Part shown: piece after piece, positions 26,385 to 36,277 of the stretch
Layout of the letters: the number at the start of each line of letters is the position of its first letter
Numbering within the stretch: position 1 is the first letter of the stretch
Source of the DNA: Maribacter zhoushanensis
GTDB lineage: Bacteria; Bacteroidota; Bacteroidia; Flavobacteriales; Flavobacteriaceae
DNA: 64,000 bases
Direction of reading: 5' to 3'
NCBI RefSeq assembly: GCF_029350975.1
Contig: NZ_JARKMR010000002.1
Span: forward strand, 496,001 to 560,000
Notes under the pieces: model-generated
Told to the model about the DNA's origin: nothing
Seen by the model: only the letters and a program-made list of their open reading frames with translations
Databases searched by the model: none
Position numbers and translations under genes: made by a program

Positions 26385-27184
26385 AGACACCTTACCAAAG
26401 TGTATTGTCTATTGCCGGCAGCGATTCTGGTGGCTGCGCAGGTATACAGGCAGATATTAAAAGTATTAGTGCTTGTGGTGCCTATGCCGCAACGGTAATT
26501 ACCGCCACTACAGCACAGAATACATCTGGTGTAACAGATATACACGCAATACCCATTCCGCATTTAGAAAAGCAGTTAGATGCAGTGTTGAGTGATATTA
26601 AATTCGGAGCCGTTAAAATTGGTATGCTTCATTCTTGTGAAGTTATTAATGTGGTTCAAGAAAAACTAAAAAAATATAATTCTAAGAATATTGTTTTAGA
26701 TCCTGTTATGGTGAGCACATCTGGTCATAAATTAATTGCCGATGATGCCATTTCATGTTTAAAAACATTCTTGCCTCACGTTGATTTAATTACGCCCAAT
26801 ATTCCAGAAGCAGAGCTATTGATCGATGAAAGAATTGATAGTGAAAATATGGAAGAGATGACAAAGAAGATTGGAGAACGTTATCAAACCTCTGTGTTAT
26901 TAAAAGGCGGACATATTGATAATGGCACCATAGTAATGACCGATGTTTTTTACATTCACGAAACAAAAGAATTAAGCATAATTACCAACCCAAGGGTCAA
27001 TACAAAGAACATTCACGGTACAGGTTGTAGCCTATCATCAAGCATTGCCGCTTTTTTAAGCTTAGGAAAGCCAATGAGAGTTGCTATTAGAAATGGTTGC
27101 AATTATGTAAACCAAGCCATCATTGCCGGTCAGCATAAAACCTTAGGTCTTGGCAACGGACCAATTAATCATTTTGGATTGTAG
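26372..27184 (+). CDS. thiD: HMP / HMP-phosphate kinase
   Basis: This 270-residue ribokinase-fold enzyme phosphorylates HMP twice to feed ThiE. Visible are SIAGSDSGGCAGIQADIKS, the ITATTAQNTSGV segment, LDPVMVSTSGHKL, and the ATP-site/catalytic NIHGTGCSLSSSIAAFL. It is last in the salvage operon. No thiC, thiG or thiS appears, so the window encodes only salvage and joining steps. Confidence 0.93.
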   Translation: MENIKTPYQSVLSIAGSDSGGCAGIQADIKSISACGAYAATVITATTAQNTSGVTDIHAIPIPHLEKQLDAVLSDIKFGAVKIGMLHSCEVINVVQEKLKKYNSKNIVLDPVMVSTSGHKLIADDAISCLKTFLPHVDLITPNIPEAELLIDERIDSENMEEMTKKIGERYQTSVLLKGGHIDNGTIVMTDVFYIHETKELSIITNPRVNTKNIHGTGCSLSSSIAAFLSLGKPMRVAIRNGCNYVNQAIIAGQHKTLGLGNGPINHFGL

Positions 27185-27374
27185 CCTATAAAAAACAACC
27201 TAACTATTAGAAAATAAGCCTTTTTGCAAATAGTTGTTTTCAAATTATAAAATAACGAAATTAGACAGTATACAGTAAATGAGCTTGGTAAAGAGTTGAA
27301 ATTGCATTTATAAACCGCTGCATTAATCATGTACAGCGTTTCAGTACAAAAGGAGAACAAGAGAAAATTATAGT

Positions 27375-28190
27375 ATGAATCACCAAATATTTGAACCACA
27401 AGAGAATTTAAAGGACTGGGTCAAATGTTATTGGAATTTGGAAAGTAATTTTGAAAACACACCTTTAAAGAATACTATCATTCCAGATGGTACAATGAAG
27501 CTTATCTTTCATTATGCCGATACGTACAAACATCATAAAGAAAATAATGAAAGTATTATTCTGCCCAGGTGCTTTTTAATTGGGCAATTGACAAAACCTT
27601 ATATTGTTGAACCACTTGGAACTACAGGTTCATTTGTTGTTAGATTCCAACCAAACGGGTTCTTCCCTTTTGCCAATCTTGGTATAAAAGAAATACAAAA
27701 TACGGCTGTACCGTTAGATAAACTTTTTGGTGAAGATGGAAAAAAAATAGGAAATCAGATTTTAAATGCAAATTCTACTTCTGAAAGAATAGAATTGATA
27801 GAAACATTTTTATTGGATAGACTGACCGAAAAGAACACCATTGACCATATTGTAAAATTAACGGTGGACACCATTATAGAAGCAAACGGTCAATTCTCGG
27901 TATATGAACTCTCTGAGCAAAATAATATTCATCGCAGGCAATTAACTCGTAAATTCTCATCTACCATTGGTTTAAGTCCCAAACAACTCTCAAAAACGGT
28001 AAGAATTCAAAATGCCTTAAAATCATTATTAAATAAAGAAGTTACAAGTTTAACTGATTTGGCTTATAAGAACGAGTATTTTGATCAAGCACATTTTATA
28101 AAGGATTTTAAAGAATTTACCGGACTAACGCCTAAAGAGTTTTATGGTAGCGATTTAAAAATGTCCTTAATTTTTGATAGTAAAAAATAG
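27375..28190 (+). CDS. AraC-family regulator with DUF6597-type N-terminus
   Basis: The 271-residue protein has an N-terminal domain (residues 1-140, starting FEPQENLKDWVKCYWNLE, with IIPDGTMKLIFHY) typical of the DUF6597 group of AraC regulators, and a C-terminal double HTH (YELSEQNNIHRRQLTRKF and LAYKNEYFDQAHFIKDFKEF). Such regulators often lie next to the gene they control; here a VOC protein follows at 82 bp on the same strand. The ligand is unknown. Confidence 0.82.
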   Translation: MNHQIFEPQENLKDWVKCYWNLESNFENTPLKNTIIPDGTMKLIFHYADTYKHHKENNESIILPRCFLIGQLTKPYIVEPLGTTGSFVVRFQPNGFFPFANLGIKEIQNTAVPLDKLFGEDGKKIGNQILNANSTSERIELIETFLLDRLTEKNTIDHIVKLTVDTIIEANGQFSVYELSEQNNIHRRQLTRKFSSTIGLSPKQLSKTVRIQNALKSLLNKEVTSLTDLAYKNEYFDQAHFIKDFKEFTGLTPKEFYGSDLKMSLIFDSKK

Positions 28191-28272
28191 CCTTGTCCCA
28201 TTTTTACAATTTTATATTTCAAAGTCATGGCATATTTGCAATGCAATAAAGCAATAATATAAAATTATAAAA

Positions 28273-28647
28273 ATGAAAAACGTAAATCCTGTAAACTGGT
28301 TTGATATCAATGTTTCTAACTTAAAAAGTGCTAAAGAATTTTATGAAACTGTGTTTAATATAAAACTGGTAGACTTCCCAATTGAATTCGGTAAACAAGC
28401 TGGCTTTCCTTTTGACCCAAAAGGTTTAAATATTACTGGAGCGTTAGTTGAAAAAGAAGACTTTGTAGCTAATAGTAACAATACAGTAATCTACTTTGAA
28501 TCTGACGATTGCACAACAGAAGAAAGTCTAGCAGAAAAAGCCGGTGGAAAAATTATTAGACCAAAAATGTCTATTGGTGAATTTGGCTTTGTGTCAATTC
28601 TTATGGATAGGGACGGAAATACTATTGGGCTACATTCCAGAAGATAG
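28273..28647 (+). CDS. VOC (glyoxalase/bleomycin-resistance) superfamily protein
   Basis: The 124-residue single-module protein begins NPVNWFDINVSNLKSAKEFY and ends with FVSILMDRDGNTIGLHSRR, the usual VOC beta-alpha-beta-beta-beta frame. It has no obvious full set of metal ligands, and may be a small-molecule binder or isomerase. Probably cotranscribed with the AraC regulator just upstream. Confidence 0.8.
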   Translation: MKNVNPVNWFDINVSNLKSAKEFYETVFNIKLVDFPIEFGKQAGFPFDPKGLNITGALVEKEDFVANSNNTVIYFESDDCTTEESLAEKAGGKIIRPKMSIGEFGFVSILMDRDGNTIGLHSRR

Positions 28648-28760
28648 CAGATGCCTACTCTCCCATTGCTGTAGAAAACCTATTCAAATATTGATGTATC
28701 TGCAACAATATTGCTAGAACCAATCTAGTTTTATACTTTTGGGTGACTTTAAAATCAGCT

Positions 28761-29741
28761 ATGGAATACGCAGAAAATATACTTGGTACCATTGGTAATA
28801 CTCCCCTTGTAAAAATAAATACACTTACAGAAGAGTTACCATGTTTAGTATTAGCCAAATACGAGACTTTTAATCCTGGCAACTCGGTTAAAGACCGTAT
28901 GGCGTTGAAGATGATTGAGGATGCAGAAGCTGATGGAAGACTACAACCTGGCGGAACCATTATTGAAGGAACTTCAGGTAATACCGGTATGGGGCTGGCA
29001 TTAGCAGCAATTATAAAAGGGTACAAATGTATTTTTGTTCTGGCAGATAAACAGTCAAAAGAAAAGTGCGATATTTTAAGAGCTGTAGGTGCTGAAGTTG
29101 TGGTTTGCCCAACAGCGGTAGAACCAGAAGACCCAAGATCTTATTACTCGGTATCTAAACGATTGGCGAAAGAAATTCCAAATAGCTGGTATGTAAACCA
29201 GTATGATAACCCGAGTAATGCAAAAGCACATTACGAAAGCACGGGACCAGAAATCTGGAAACAAACCGATGGTAAAATCACACATTTTGTTGTTGGTGTT
29301 GGTACTGGAGGTACAATTTCTGGGGTAGGCAAGTATTTAAAAGAGCAAAATCCGGATATTAAAATTTGGGGAATTGATACCTATGGTAGTGTATTCAAAA
29401 AATACCATGAAACAGGAATTTTTGATGAAAAGGAAATTTACCCATATGTAACCGAGGGTATTGGTGAAGATATTTTACCTAAAAATGTAGACTTCAGCAT
29501 TATTGATGGTTTCACCAAAGTAACCGATAAGGACGGTGCTGTTTATACACAACGTTTAGCGAAAGAAGAAGGCATGTTTTTGGGCAATTCTGCAGGATCA
29601 GCCATAAAAGGAGTGTTGCAATTAAAAGAACATTTTACAAAAGATGATGTTGTCGTAGTGTTGTTTCATGACCACGGCAGCAGGTATATTGGTAAAATGT
29701 TCAATGATGATTGGATGCGTGAAAAAGGCTATATAGAATAG
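28761..29741 (+). CDS. Cystathionine beta-synthase-like PLP enzyme (no CBS domains)
   Basis: A fold-type II PLP enzyme. Lys44 in NPGNSVKDRMALKM binds PLP and EGTSGNTGMGLALA is the phosphate/substrate loop. The segments YVNQYDNPSNAKAHYESTGP and the conserved GVGTGGTISGVGKYLK fit cystathionine beta-synthase better than cysteine synthase. It ends with the catalytic core and lacks the C-terminal regulatory CBS pair of eukaryotic enzymes. The frame extends to a GTG at 28743; ATG 28761 is preferred. It converges with a cystathionine-lyase-like gene, giving a transsulfuration pair (serine + homocysteine to cystathionine, then to cysteine). Confidence 0.85.
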   Translation: MEYAENILGTIGNTPLVKINTLTEELPCLVLAKYETFNPGNSVKDRMALKMIEDAEADGRLQPGGTIIEGTSGNTGMGLALAAIIKGYKCIFVLADKQSKEKCDILRAVGAEVVVCPTAVEPEDPRSYYSVSKRLAKEIPNSWYVNQYDNPSNAKAHYESTGPEIWKQTDGKITHFVVGVGTGGTISGVGKYLKEQNPDIKIWGIDTYGSVFKKYHETGIFDEKEIYPYVTEGIGEDILPKNVDFSIIDGFTKVTDKDGAVYTQRLAKEEGMFLGNSAGSAIKGVLQLKEHFTKDDVVVVLFHDHGSRYIGKMFNDDWMREKGYIE

Positions 29742-29758
29742 CCTTTTTCAAACAGTTT

Positions 29759-31588
29759 TTACATGCTTTCAACAAACTTTAGAAATACTTTTTTGTGTAG
29801 CTCCACATCCATATTCGGAGAAAGTGATACACGGGCTATATAATCCTTATCATCTTCTTTAGTGGTGCCTTGGGTAGAAGTTGCCGGTATTGTCCAGTAA
29901 CAACCATTTAACTGTCCGTAGCTAACACAATATTTACTCTCATTAGGTATTTCGGTTATCATTAGGTTGATTAGCCTATGGTTCATTTCTCGTTTGTACG
30001 TTTCTCTTTCTTCAGGGCTATCACCTTTGGTTGGCAAGTCTAATGAAAAAACAGATGGCGTAAATCCTTCTTTTGCCAATTCTTCAGATACAAAATTGAT
30101 TTTAGCGGTAGGTAAGGTTTGCTTTATAAAGTTTACAAAATCAAGCGTATTCACATATGCATCGTGAATTCTTTGTATCATTGATGGCATTTGCTTTGCT
30201 AAAATTTCATACTGTAAGTCAGTAGCTTCATTATCGCAAAGACTTAAATGCAAGGCAATTTTATCCATTAAAGGTTCCGCTATTTTATTTGCAATACAAT
30301 ATCCTGCAGTGCATTTACCGCCACTTGGAAATTTTGAACCACTAGCAAATGAAATTGTTCTAACGTTTGATAATATATCTGCATCACCTAGAAAGTGAAC
30401 ATTTGGGCAGAACGTTTGATCTAAAATAAACACAGGATCTATAGCTTCGTTCCCACTTGCCGTTTTTCGTTTAGAACTTAAAACAGCTCTTAATTTATGA
30501 ACATCTGGTACTTCAACTCTTGGGTTTGTAGGTATTTCGGCAATGATAAAAGGTATGGCATCTTCTTTCGCAAGTTTAGCCAAAACGATATCAATACTTT
30601 GCACCATATCATTATCACCATCTACAGGTAAATCAACAATCTCAATAGCATCATTACAAGCAGCAACACGTCTTGCTTGGTCATTAGTACCACCATAACA
30701 ATTTGGGGGAACAACAATTTTAATCGCTTTCCCTTTATGATTTTCAATAGCATGATGAACCAAGCCCATCATAATAGCATATTGAATAGATAATCCGCTA
30801 GAAGCAACTAACGGAGTTGTATTGGCACTAGAAACATCCCTTATGGCATCTAATACCTTTGCCTTATTCTCAGCTACATTTGTTTTATGAATTTGAGTAG
30901 AAGGTTGCTTAACTAAAGATTGTAGCGCATCAAGACAATTAGCCGGAGTCATTGCTACAGTCTCTCTTCGTCTCACATGCTGAATATCTGAAATATAAGT
31001 GTTGTTCTGTTCTCCGTTAACCAATAAAACACTACCTAAATTGGCATATATATCTATGTAAAAATCAATATTAGTAGCAAGGTCAGAAGCAGAAATTTCT
31101 TCTTGATGCGATACCAAAATAGTACTACCGTTGAACGCCACTATATCTGCAATATCATCAACTTTCTTTAATTCAAAAGTATAGCCGTAAATCTCACGTA
31201 ATACATCGGCATCAAAAGAACTGGGTAGTTCTCCCGTATAGGCAATAAGCGTATTTCTATTCTTTAATAAATTTGTTCTAAGGATGGATAAAATAGGAGT
31301 CGTCTTTGATAGAAAACTAATCACCTGGTCTGGTGCGATATTGTTCAAATTACCTATTGCCCATTCTAAAATACAAGACAATGGGTGACCAAGACGAATA
31401 TAATCATAAGCAGTAGGTAAATTACTAAGTGCAGATGAACTAGAATTATTCTCCTTTGCTAAAATTTCAAATTGATTTAAGAACTGCACTTTAGCCAATT
31501 CTTCATCGTAAATATCTAACCGATGCGTAGTTAGGTTCAACCAATCACTTGGCATCTGTTCTAATACATCTTTAATATAACTCTTCAT
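29759..31588 (-). CDS. Long Cys/Met-metabolism PLP enzyme (cystathionine gamma-lyase-like)
   Basis: This PLP enzyme is about 609 residues, much longer than standard cystathionine lyases (about 390). The C-terminal part carries the family hallmarks: IIAEIPTNPRVEVPDV, FILDQTFCPN and the PLP lysine near residue 419 in FASGSKFPSGGKC. The N-terminal 220 or so residues are an extra domain I do not recognise. The ATG at 31603 is possible, but ATG 31588 is preceded at 7 nt by GGAGGT, a rare good Shine-Dalgarno in this window. It converges with the CBS-like gene, 17 bp apart, so it likely performs the second transsulfuration step. Confidence 0.78.
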   Translation of the reverse strand: MKSYIKDVLEQMPSDWLNLTTHRLDIYDEELAKVQFLNQFEILAKENNSSSSALSNLPTAYDYIRLGHPLSCILEWAIGNLNNIAPDQVISFLSKTTPILSILRTNLLKNRNTLIAYTGELPSSFDADVLREIYGYTFELKKVDDIADIVAFNGSTILVSHQEEISASDLATNIDFYIDIYANLGSVLLVNGEQNNTYISDIQHVRRRETVAMTPANCLDALQSLVKQPSTQIHKTNVAENKAKVLDAIRDVSSANTTPLVASSGLSIQYAIMMGLVHHAIENHKGKAIKIVVPPNCYGGTNDQARRVAACNDAIEIVDLPVDGDNDMVQSIDIVLAKLAKEDAIPFIIAEIPTNPRVEVPDVHKLRAVLSSKRKTASGNEAIDPVFILDQTFCPNVHFLGDADILSNVRTISFASGSKFPSGGKCTAGYCIANKIAEPLMDKIALHLSLCDNEATDLQYEILAKQMPSMIQRIHDAYVNTLDFVNFIKQTLPTAKINFVSEELAKEGFTPSVFSLDLPTKGDSPEERETYKREMNHRLINLMITEIPNESKYCVSYGQLNGCYWTIPATSTQGTTKEDDKDYIARVSLSPNMDVELHKKVFLKFVESM

Positions 31589-31734
31589 GCTACTAACCTC
31601 CATAGTTCTTGTCTTTAGACCCTTCGAAATTACATAATAATTAAAACTATTTGAAAATTATACAAAATGTTTTAATAGGACGTTATGTATTCATCCCCCC
31701 TACATTTTAAAGCATTTGTTATATAAATTGAAGT

Positions 31735-32022
31735 ATGAAAATATCTTTTATAAAAGCATTAATTGTATTACAATCTGAAGAATCTTTCTTTTCTGACCCA
31801 AATGTTGTTCAAACTATTATTGCTGTAATTATTATTCTATTTGGTCTTGCACATCTATTTAGAATAGAAAGATTTAAAGGGTTTGGTTGGATTGTTAGTC
31901 CTGCAAGTACAAAACAAAGAGATTGGTTAAACTCCATAGGAGAAAAATGGTATAGCAGATTAATGGGAAGTATTTATACTTTTTTTGGGTTATTGATATT
32001 GTATTTAATATGGTGGATTTAA
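31735..32022 (+). CDS. Small two-TM membrane protein
   Basis: The 95-residue protein has two predicted transmembrane segments (about residues 26-43 and 77-94) separated by a basic, Trp-rich loop (RFKGFGWIVSPASTKQRDW). No family recognised. It is the first of four co-oriented poorly characterised genes (31735-34685) upstream of the CBASS operon. Confidence 0.6.
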   Translation: MKISFIKALIVLQSEESFFSDPNVVQTIIAVIIILFGLAHLFRIERFKGFGWIVSPASTKQRDWLNSIGEKWYSRLMGSIYTFFGLLILYLIWWI

Positions 32023-32089
32023 CATATAATAGGTTAAGAAACAAAATGTTGTAAGCTAGAATAATTCAATCTAAACTAAATATTATAAT

Positions 32090-32920
32090 ATGGGATTAAA
32101 AGACATGTTCATAAATCTAATGCGAAAAGTTGATACCGGTTTTGATACGGAAGATTACACGTACGAACAATTAAAAGAAATGGAAGGTCAAGGCTTTGAT
32201 GTAAAAGAATTGCTTGAGAAATATGAAAAAGGAGAAAATAAAAATCAACTTTTAGATCGTATTAGATTCGAAAATGTTGAAATAGAAAAAAGTAAAATTC
32301 CTAATCCTACTGACGTTGGTTTACTAAAGCCATTTATGTATTCAAAAATTGATGTCAATTCAGAATTGTTTAAGAAAAGCATGTCGGCACCACTAATAGG
32401 TAAAGACAAATGGTTAGAAAAAGTAAAACAGGGTGAAGTCATTTTGTCTACCGTAGTACAATGCGCGCCACAATTATGGAATGTAAATGAAGATGTTGGC
32501 TATGGTATGCTAGTTTGTGCTTTGGTTGAAGATGGGGAGTTCAAGAACAACTCTTTGTTCTTAAAAGCAATTAGTGAACTTCTAAATAATTTTAGAGATG
32601 AAGAAGAGGAAGAATTACCTGATAGTTTATCAGAACAAATGATAAGACTATACCATGATTTAGATAATCCAGATTCTACCTTTGACATTAAACTTGATCA
32701 AAACTTATTAGACGCCTACGAGTTTGAATTCGATAATAAAAAGGTTATCTCAAATGATATTAGAGTGGCAACAATAGGCTTTTCTGATAGTCAAAATGAT
32801 AAATTACCTAGAAAAGCTATAGGCTCTGACGGACTACTACCGTTTATAGCATTTAATGATAGAAACGAATTTCATGTCAACAATTATAAAGTTGTGCATG
32901 GTTCTCTGTACAGCATTTAA
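32090..32920 (+). CDS. Uncharacterised acidic protein
   Basis: The 276-residue cytoplasmic-looking protein is rich in Asp/Glu (one stretch FRDEEEEELPDSL) with no signal peptide or recognised motif. The N-terminal 60 residues look helical and charged. It sits 70 bp ahead of a SUFU-domain gene; many SUFU proteins are immunity proteins, so an immunity or antitoxin-like role is conceivable but only guessed from the neighbour. Confidence 0.6.
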   Translation: MGLKDMFINLMRKVDTGFDTEDYTYEQLKEMEGQGFDVKELLEKYEKGENKNQLLDRIRFENVEIEKSKIPNPTDVGLLKPFMYSKIDVNSELFKKSMSAPLIGKDKWLEKVKQGEVILSTVVQCAPQLWNVNEDVGYGMLVCALVEDGEFKNNSLFLKAISELLNNFRDEEEEELPDSLSEQMIRLYHDLDNPDSTFDIKLDQNLLDAYEFEFDNKKVISNDIRVATIGFSDSQNDKLPRKAIGSDGLLPFIAFNDRNEFHVNNYKVVHGSLYSI

Positions 32921-32937
32921 AATGAAAGTAATAATAT

Positions 32938-32971
32938 CAATAGTCTTATAAAACCATTTGTGAGACTATTG
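32938..32971. terminator. Weak hairpin between genes
   Basis: CAATAGTCTTA pairs with TGAGACTATTG at 10 of 11 positions around a 12-nt loop. There is no T-run, so termination is uncertain. Confidence 0.35.
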
Positions 32972-32989
32972 TGCTTTAGATAATAAAGA

Positions 32990-33646
32990 ATGGATAAAGA
33001 AGTCTATAAAAAAGAATTTACAGAAGAAGATGCTGTTGGTTGGTGGTCAATAGACAATGCTTTAGAAAAAGTGTACGGTAAAACCGAACCAAAACATTAC
33101 GGACCTTTATGTGGTATGCATTATTCAATTGGCGGTACTGACCCCATAGATGGTGCTAGTATTTATGAGGCTACAAACCAAGAACCTCATAAACATATTG
33201 TAAGTTATGGTATGTCTGAGCTGTATTATAATGAAGATAAAACAGACGAAGAATTTAGTAAATGGGGATTTGAATTTACCTTTAGACTAAAGCCTTTTAA
33301 AGAAGATAAAGACGAACCTATTTGGGCAATTCAAGTAATGAATAACTTGGCTCGTTATGTTTTTGAAAGCGGAAAATGGTTTGAAGAAAATCATTTTATA
33401 CCTGCCAACGGACCTATTCGTTTAAATACCGACACAAAAATTACCGGTTTTGTATTTGCCATAGATCCAGAACTTGGTACTATAGAAACACCACACGGTG
33501 AAGTTGCTTTTTTACAATTAGTAGGCATTACAGAAAAGGAAGTAGAACGGTTAAAAGCAAACCCTAAAACTACAGAAGTTGAAAAACTAATTAATGAATT
33601 AAAGAAAGATAATCCGTTATTGGTAACAGATTTGGGGAGGGAATAA
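32990..33646 (+). CDS. Suppressor-of-fused (SUFU) domain protein
   Basis: The 218-residue protein is recognisable as the bacterial SUFU family: GTDPIDGASIYEA, HIVSYGMSELYYNED, WGFEFTFRLK and the LARYVFESGKWFEENHFI segment. Bacterial SUFU proteins are commonly immunity proteins against secreted polymorphic toxins. No toxin gene is visible next to it, so this may be an orphan immunity gene or part of a gene cluster of unknown role. Confidence 0.8.
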   Translation: MDKEVYKKEFTEEDAVGWWSIDNALEKVYGKTEPKHYGPLCGMHYSIGGTDPIDGASIYEATNQEPHKHIVSYGMSELYYNEDKTDEEFSKWGFEFTFRLKPFKEDKDEPIWAIQVMNNLARYVFESGKWFEENHFIPANGPIRLNTDTKITGFVFAIDPELGTIETPHGEVAFLQLVGITEKEVERLKANPKTTEVEKLINELKKDNPLLVTDLGRE

Positions 33647-33698
33647 TTGCTGTAATTAATGTGATTCGATTTAGAATAACTCTCTATAAAAGATTAAA

Positions 33699-34685
33699 AT
33701 GATAGACGAAATAGTTGAATTTGAAACCCTTACTGAATTAGAAGCTTATTTGTTTCAACAAACTAATATAGAAGTTTTAAGAAGTGAACTTTTAAGTGAA
33801 TTCTCAAAATATGCGGATTATAAAAATGCTGAAGAGTGGAATAAAGCTGTACGTATTTGTGAAAGTTTAGCAATTATTGGTTGGGGTGATAACGAACCAG
33901 TAGAAGCATTAAGAGGAATGTTTTTTAATGGCAACCCAATGACTTATTTTCTTAATAGGTTTGGAGAGTTTCGGTTTGTAGATGCAATTTGGTCAAAAAG
34001 AAAGGATGGCTATACCATGGAGCAAGGTAGAACTAGTTTCCATGCAAGTCCAGATGATAGCCAGCAACGAGAAACTATTTTATCAGATTACATTACAAAA
34101 GAACATATTCAAAATATTAAACTTTTAAGTCAGCGAAATTGGATACCTAAAAATCCAATATGGATTAGAGCGGGACTTAGCAATTGTTATGAAAATTCAA
34201 AGCAAGTAATTGAGTCATTACAAAATGACCTTCAAATAGCATTAAATAGAAAAATGCAGCCTGAAAAATATGGTAGAAGTATCAATAGAATTATTATAAC
34301 CTGTTCATTTAGTTTTTTTGACGACGACCATTGTAAGACTAACTACATCATAAATGAAAGCGACAAAAAAATAAGTAGTAAAAAAGCTTATGTAGAAATA
34401 CAAAAAATGTTTTCAAAAAAAGAAATTGAAAAAAACGGTTATTTTTTGAGAAATAGATTTGAGTATGGACCTTTGAGAAAAGATACAGGAAGAACCAGAA
34501 TTAAAATACATTTTGAAAAAGGATTTAGTGAATTAACGCATTCAGAACAAAAACATCAATTAGGCGAATATTTTATAGTTGCCTTAAATAAGATTTCTGA
34601 AAAATTGAAGAAACTAGATTATGATTTTGAGCTAATGATGAGTGATTTTACAGTAATCTTAAATGATTGGAAAAAACATAACTAA
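33699..34685 (+). CDS. Uncharacterised protein
   Basis: The 328-residue soluble protein has no family match I can name. Features: an acidic N-terminal half (residues 1-60 helical), a central ERxF-like segment (FLNRFGEFRFVDAIW) and a basic C-terminal third. It has no signal peptide, no transmembrane segment and no obvious nuclease motif. Co-oriented with and 53 bp after the SUFU gene. Confidence 0.55.
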   Translation: MIDEIVEFETLTELEAYLFQQTNIEVLRSELLSEFSKYADYKNAEEWNKAVRICESLAIIGWGDNEPVEALRGMFFNGNPMTYFLNRFGEFRFVDAIWSKRKDGYTMEQGRTSFHASPDDSQQRETILSDYITKEHIQNIKLLSQRNWIPKNPIWIRAGLSNCYENSKQVIESLQNDLQIALNRKMQPEKYGRSINRIIITCSFSFFDDDHCKTNYIINESDKKISSKKAYVEIQKMFSKKEIEKNGYFLRNRFEYGPLRKDTGRTRIKIHFEKGFSELTHSEQKHQLGEYFIVALNKISEKLKKLDYDFELMMSDFTVILNDWKKHN

Positions 34686-34883
34686 CTACATAGATTATTT
34701 TACATCAAAGTGATAAGTTAGGTTGTCCTAATTGCAGTTTTCCCTTTTTAAATTTTACTTACTGCCATTGCATTGTATTTTTAAAAAACGACCTTCGTTC
34801 TCATCCGCTAAAAAGACCTTGTGCTGAGCTTGCCTAAGTTTTAAAGATTCACTTAGCTTACCATTGGTATTAAATTGATTAAA
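34686..34883. other. Intergenic region, no feature seen
   Basis: About 200 bp separate the uncharacterised gene and the TlpA lipoprotein gene. No ORF, hairpin or repeat was found. Confidence 0.3.
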
Positions 34884-36071
34884 ATGAGCACTACCCCTTT
34901 AAAAATAATCACCAGTCTTATCTTATTGGTTCTAAGCTTAACCGCTTGTAATTCACCTGCTGCAATATCGGGTACGCTAACAGGATTAGATAAAGAAAAC
35001 ACCAAAATCTACTTAATTCAACCTGAAGACTTACAGCATGTAGCAGCTTCCTATTTAGGTAAAGTAATAGACTCCGCCATTGTAAATGCTGATGGTAGTT
35101 TTGAGTTCCACAACCTACCAAATACAAAAGAATCTGTATTGTTAGAATTAGCTGTACAACCTACAGGGAAAGTGGGCAATTATTTGCAAATCAATGACCC
35201 AATTCAAGCAAACTATATGCCTATTGTTTGGCAATCTGGAGAACCAATTCAAATCTCAGCGCGGTTTGATGAATTTCAAAAAAGTTTTACGTTAGAAAAC
35301 CCTTCAGATTTGAATAGCGCTTTGTTAGCGGTAAGAGATATCAAAGCGGAAGCATACCAAACCTTTCTTGCCAATCAGCATTGGAATGTAGAAGACGGCG
35401 GTGAATTAATGGCAAAAGAACATGCTAGTTTACGATACAAGACAGCTTTAATAGAGTTTGCAGATAGCACTCCCTATCTTCTGCCGGCATTGGTAGCGTT
35501 AAGATGGGTAAGTCCAGAAAATGATTACGAACGCGTGCCTGAATTTTTAGTGAATCAATGTACGAAGTGGAAGGAAAATGAAGCCGATCACCCGTGGGTA
35601 AAACAGCTTTGTGAAAAAAGTGAGCCGACTAATTTACCTGTATTAATCGGCGATAAATTCCCGAACACTCAACTTCCTTTGTTGTCAAAAGATACCGTAT
35701 ATATCAAAGATGTATTAGGTAAAAAACTTACAATAATTGACTTATGGGCATCTTGGTGTGCACCTTGCAGATTAGAGAACCGTAAGGTTCTAGTGCCGCT
35801 TTATAATGAATATCATGAACAAGGTTTACAAATTGTTGCCTATGCCTTAGAAAGTGATGAAGCAGCCTGGAAAACCGCTACAAAACGCGATGGAGCCGAC
35901 CGCTGGTTGCAATCTTCTGATTTGCAAGGTGATGATGCCCCATTTTTAAAGAAAATACGTGTTCGTACCATTCCTGCGAACTTTATTCTAGATAGTAACG
36001 GAGTGGTCATTGCTAAAAATTTGCATGGCCAAGATTTAATAAATTTGGTGAGAAGTAGTTTTGAGAAATAA
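34884..36071 (+). CDS. TlpA-family disulfide reductase lipoprotein with DUF4369-like N-terminus
   Basis: A lipoprotein (lipobox LSLTAC) of about 395 residues. Residues about 25-130 form a beta-rich domain like DUF4369 (ISGTLTGLDKENTKIYLIQ, SAIVNADGSFEFHNLPNT). The C-terminal third is a thioredoxin fold with WASWCAPCRLENRKV and the cis-Pro segment RVRTIPANFILD. It is expected to reduce disulfides on periplasmic or surface proteins. The frame opens at a TTG (34875); ATG 34884 is the sensible start. Confidence 0.82.
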   Translation: MSTTPLKIITSLILLVLSLTACNSPAAISGTLTGLDKENTKIYLIQPEDLQHVAASYLGKVIDSAIVNADGSFEFHNLPNTKESVLLELAVQPTGKVGNYLQINDPIQANYMPIVWQSGEPIQISARFDEFQKSFTLENPSDLNSALLAVRDIKAEAYQTFLANQHWNVEDGGELMAKEHASLRYKTALIEFADSTPYLLPALVALRWVSPENDYERVPEFLVNQCTKWKENEADHPWVKQLCEKSEPTNLPVLIGDKFPNTQLPLLSKDTVYIKDVLGKKLTIIDLWASWCAPCRLENRKVLVPLYNEYHEQGLQIVAYALESDEAAWKTATKRDGADRWLQSSDLQGDDAPFLKKIRVRTIPANFILDSNGVVIAKNLHGQDLINLVRSSFEK

Positions 36072-36277
36072 GCTGAAACTATATTCCAATTAGCCATTTC
36101 GTTAATAACTTGATTACAACTCATATTGTAAGTACTTGCGTACAACTATTGAAATATAGAACTTAGCTTTCTCTCCCCGAAACATAACAATAATAAAGCT
36201 AAAAAGAATTGAAACTCTTCTTAGCTCCTCGTTTTGTCTCATTTACGCTGACACAGCCTAACAAAAAAATAAATAAT

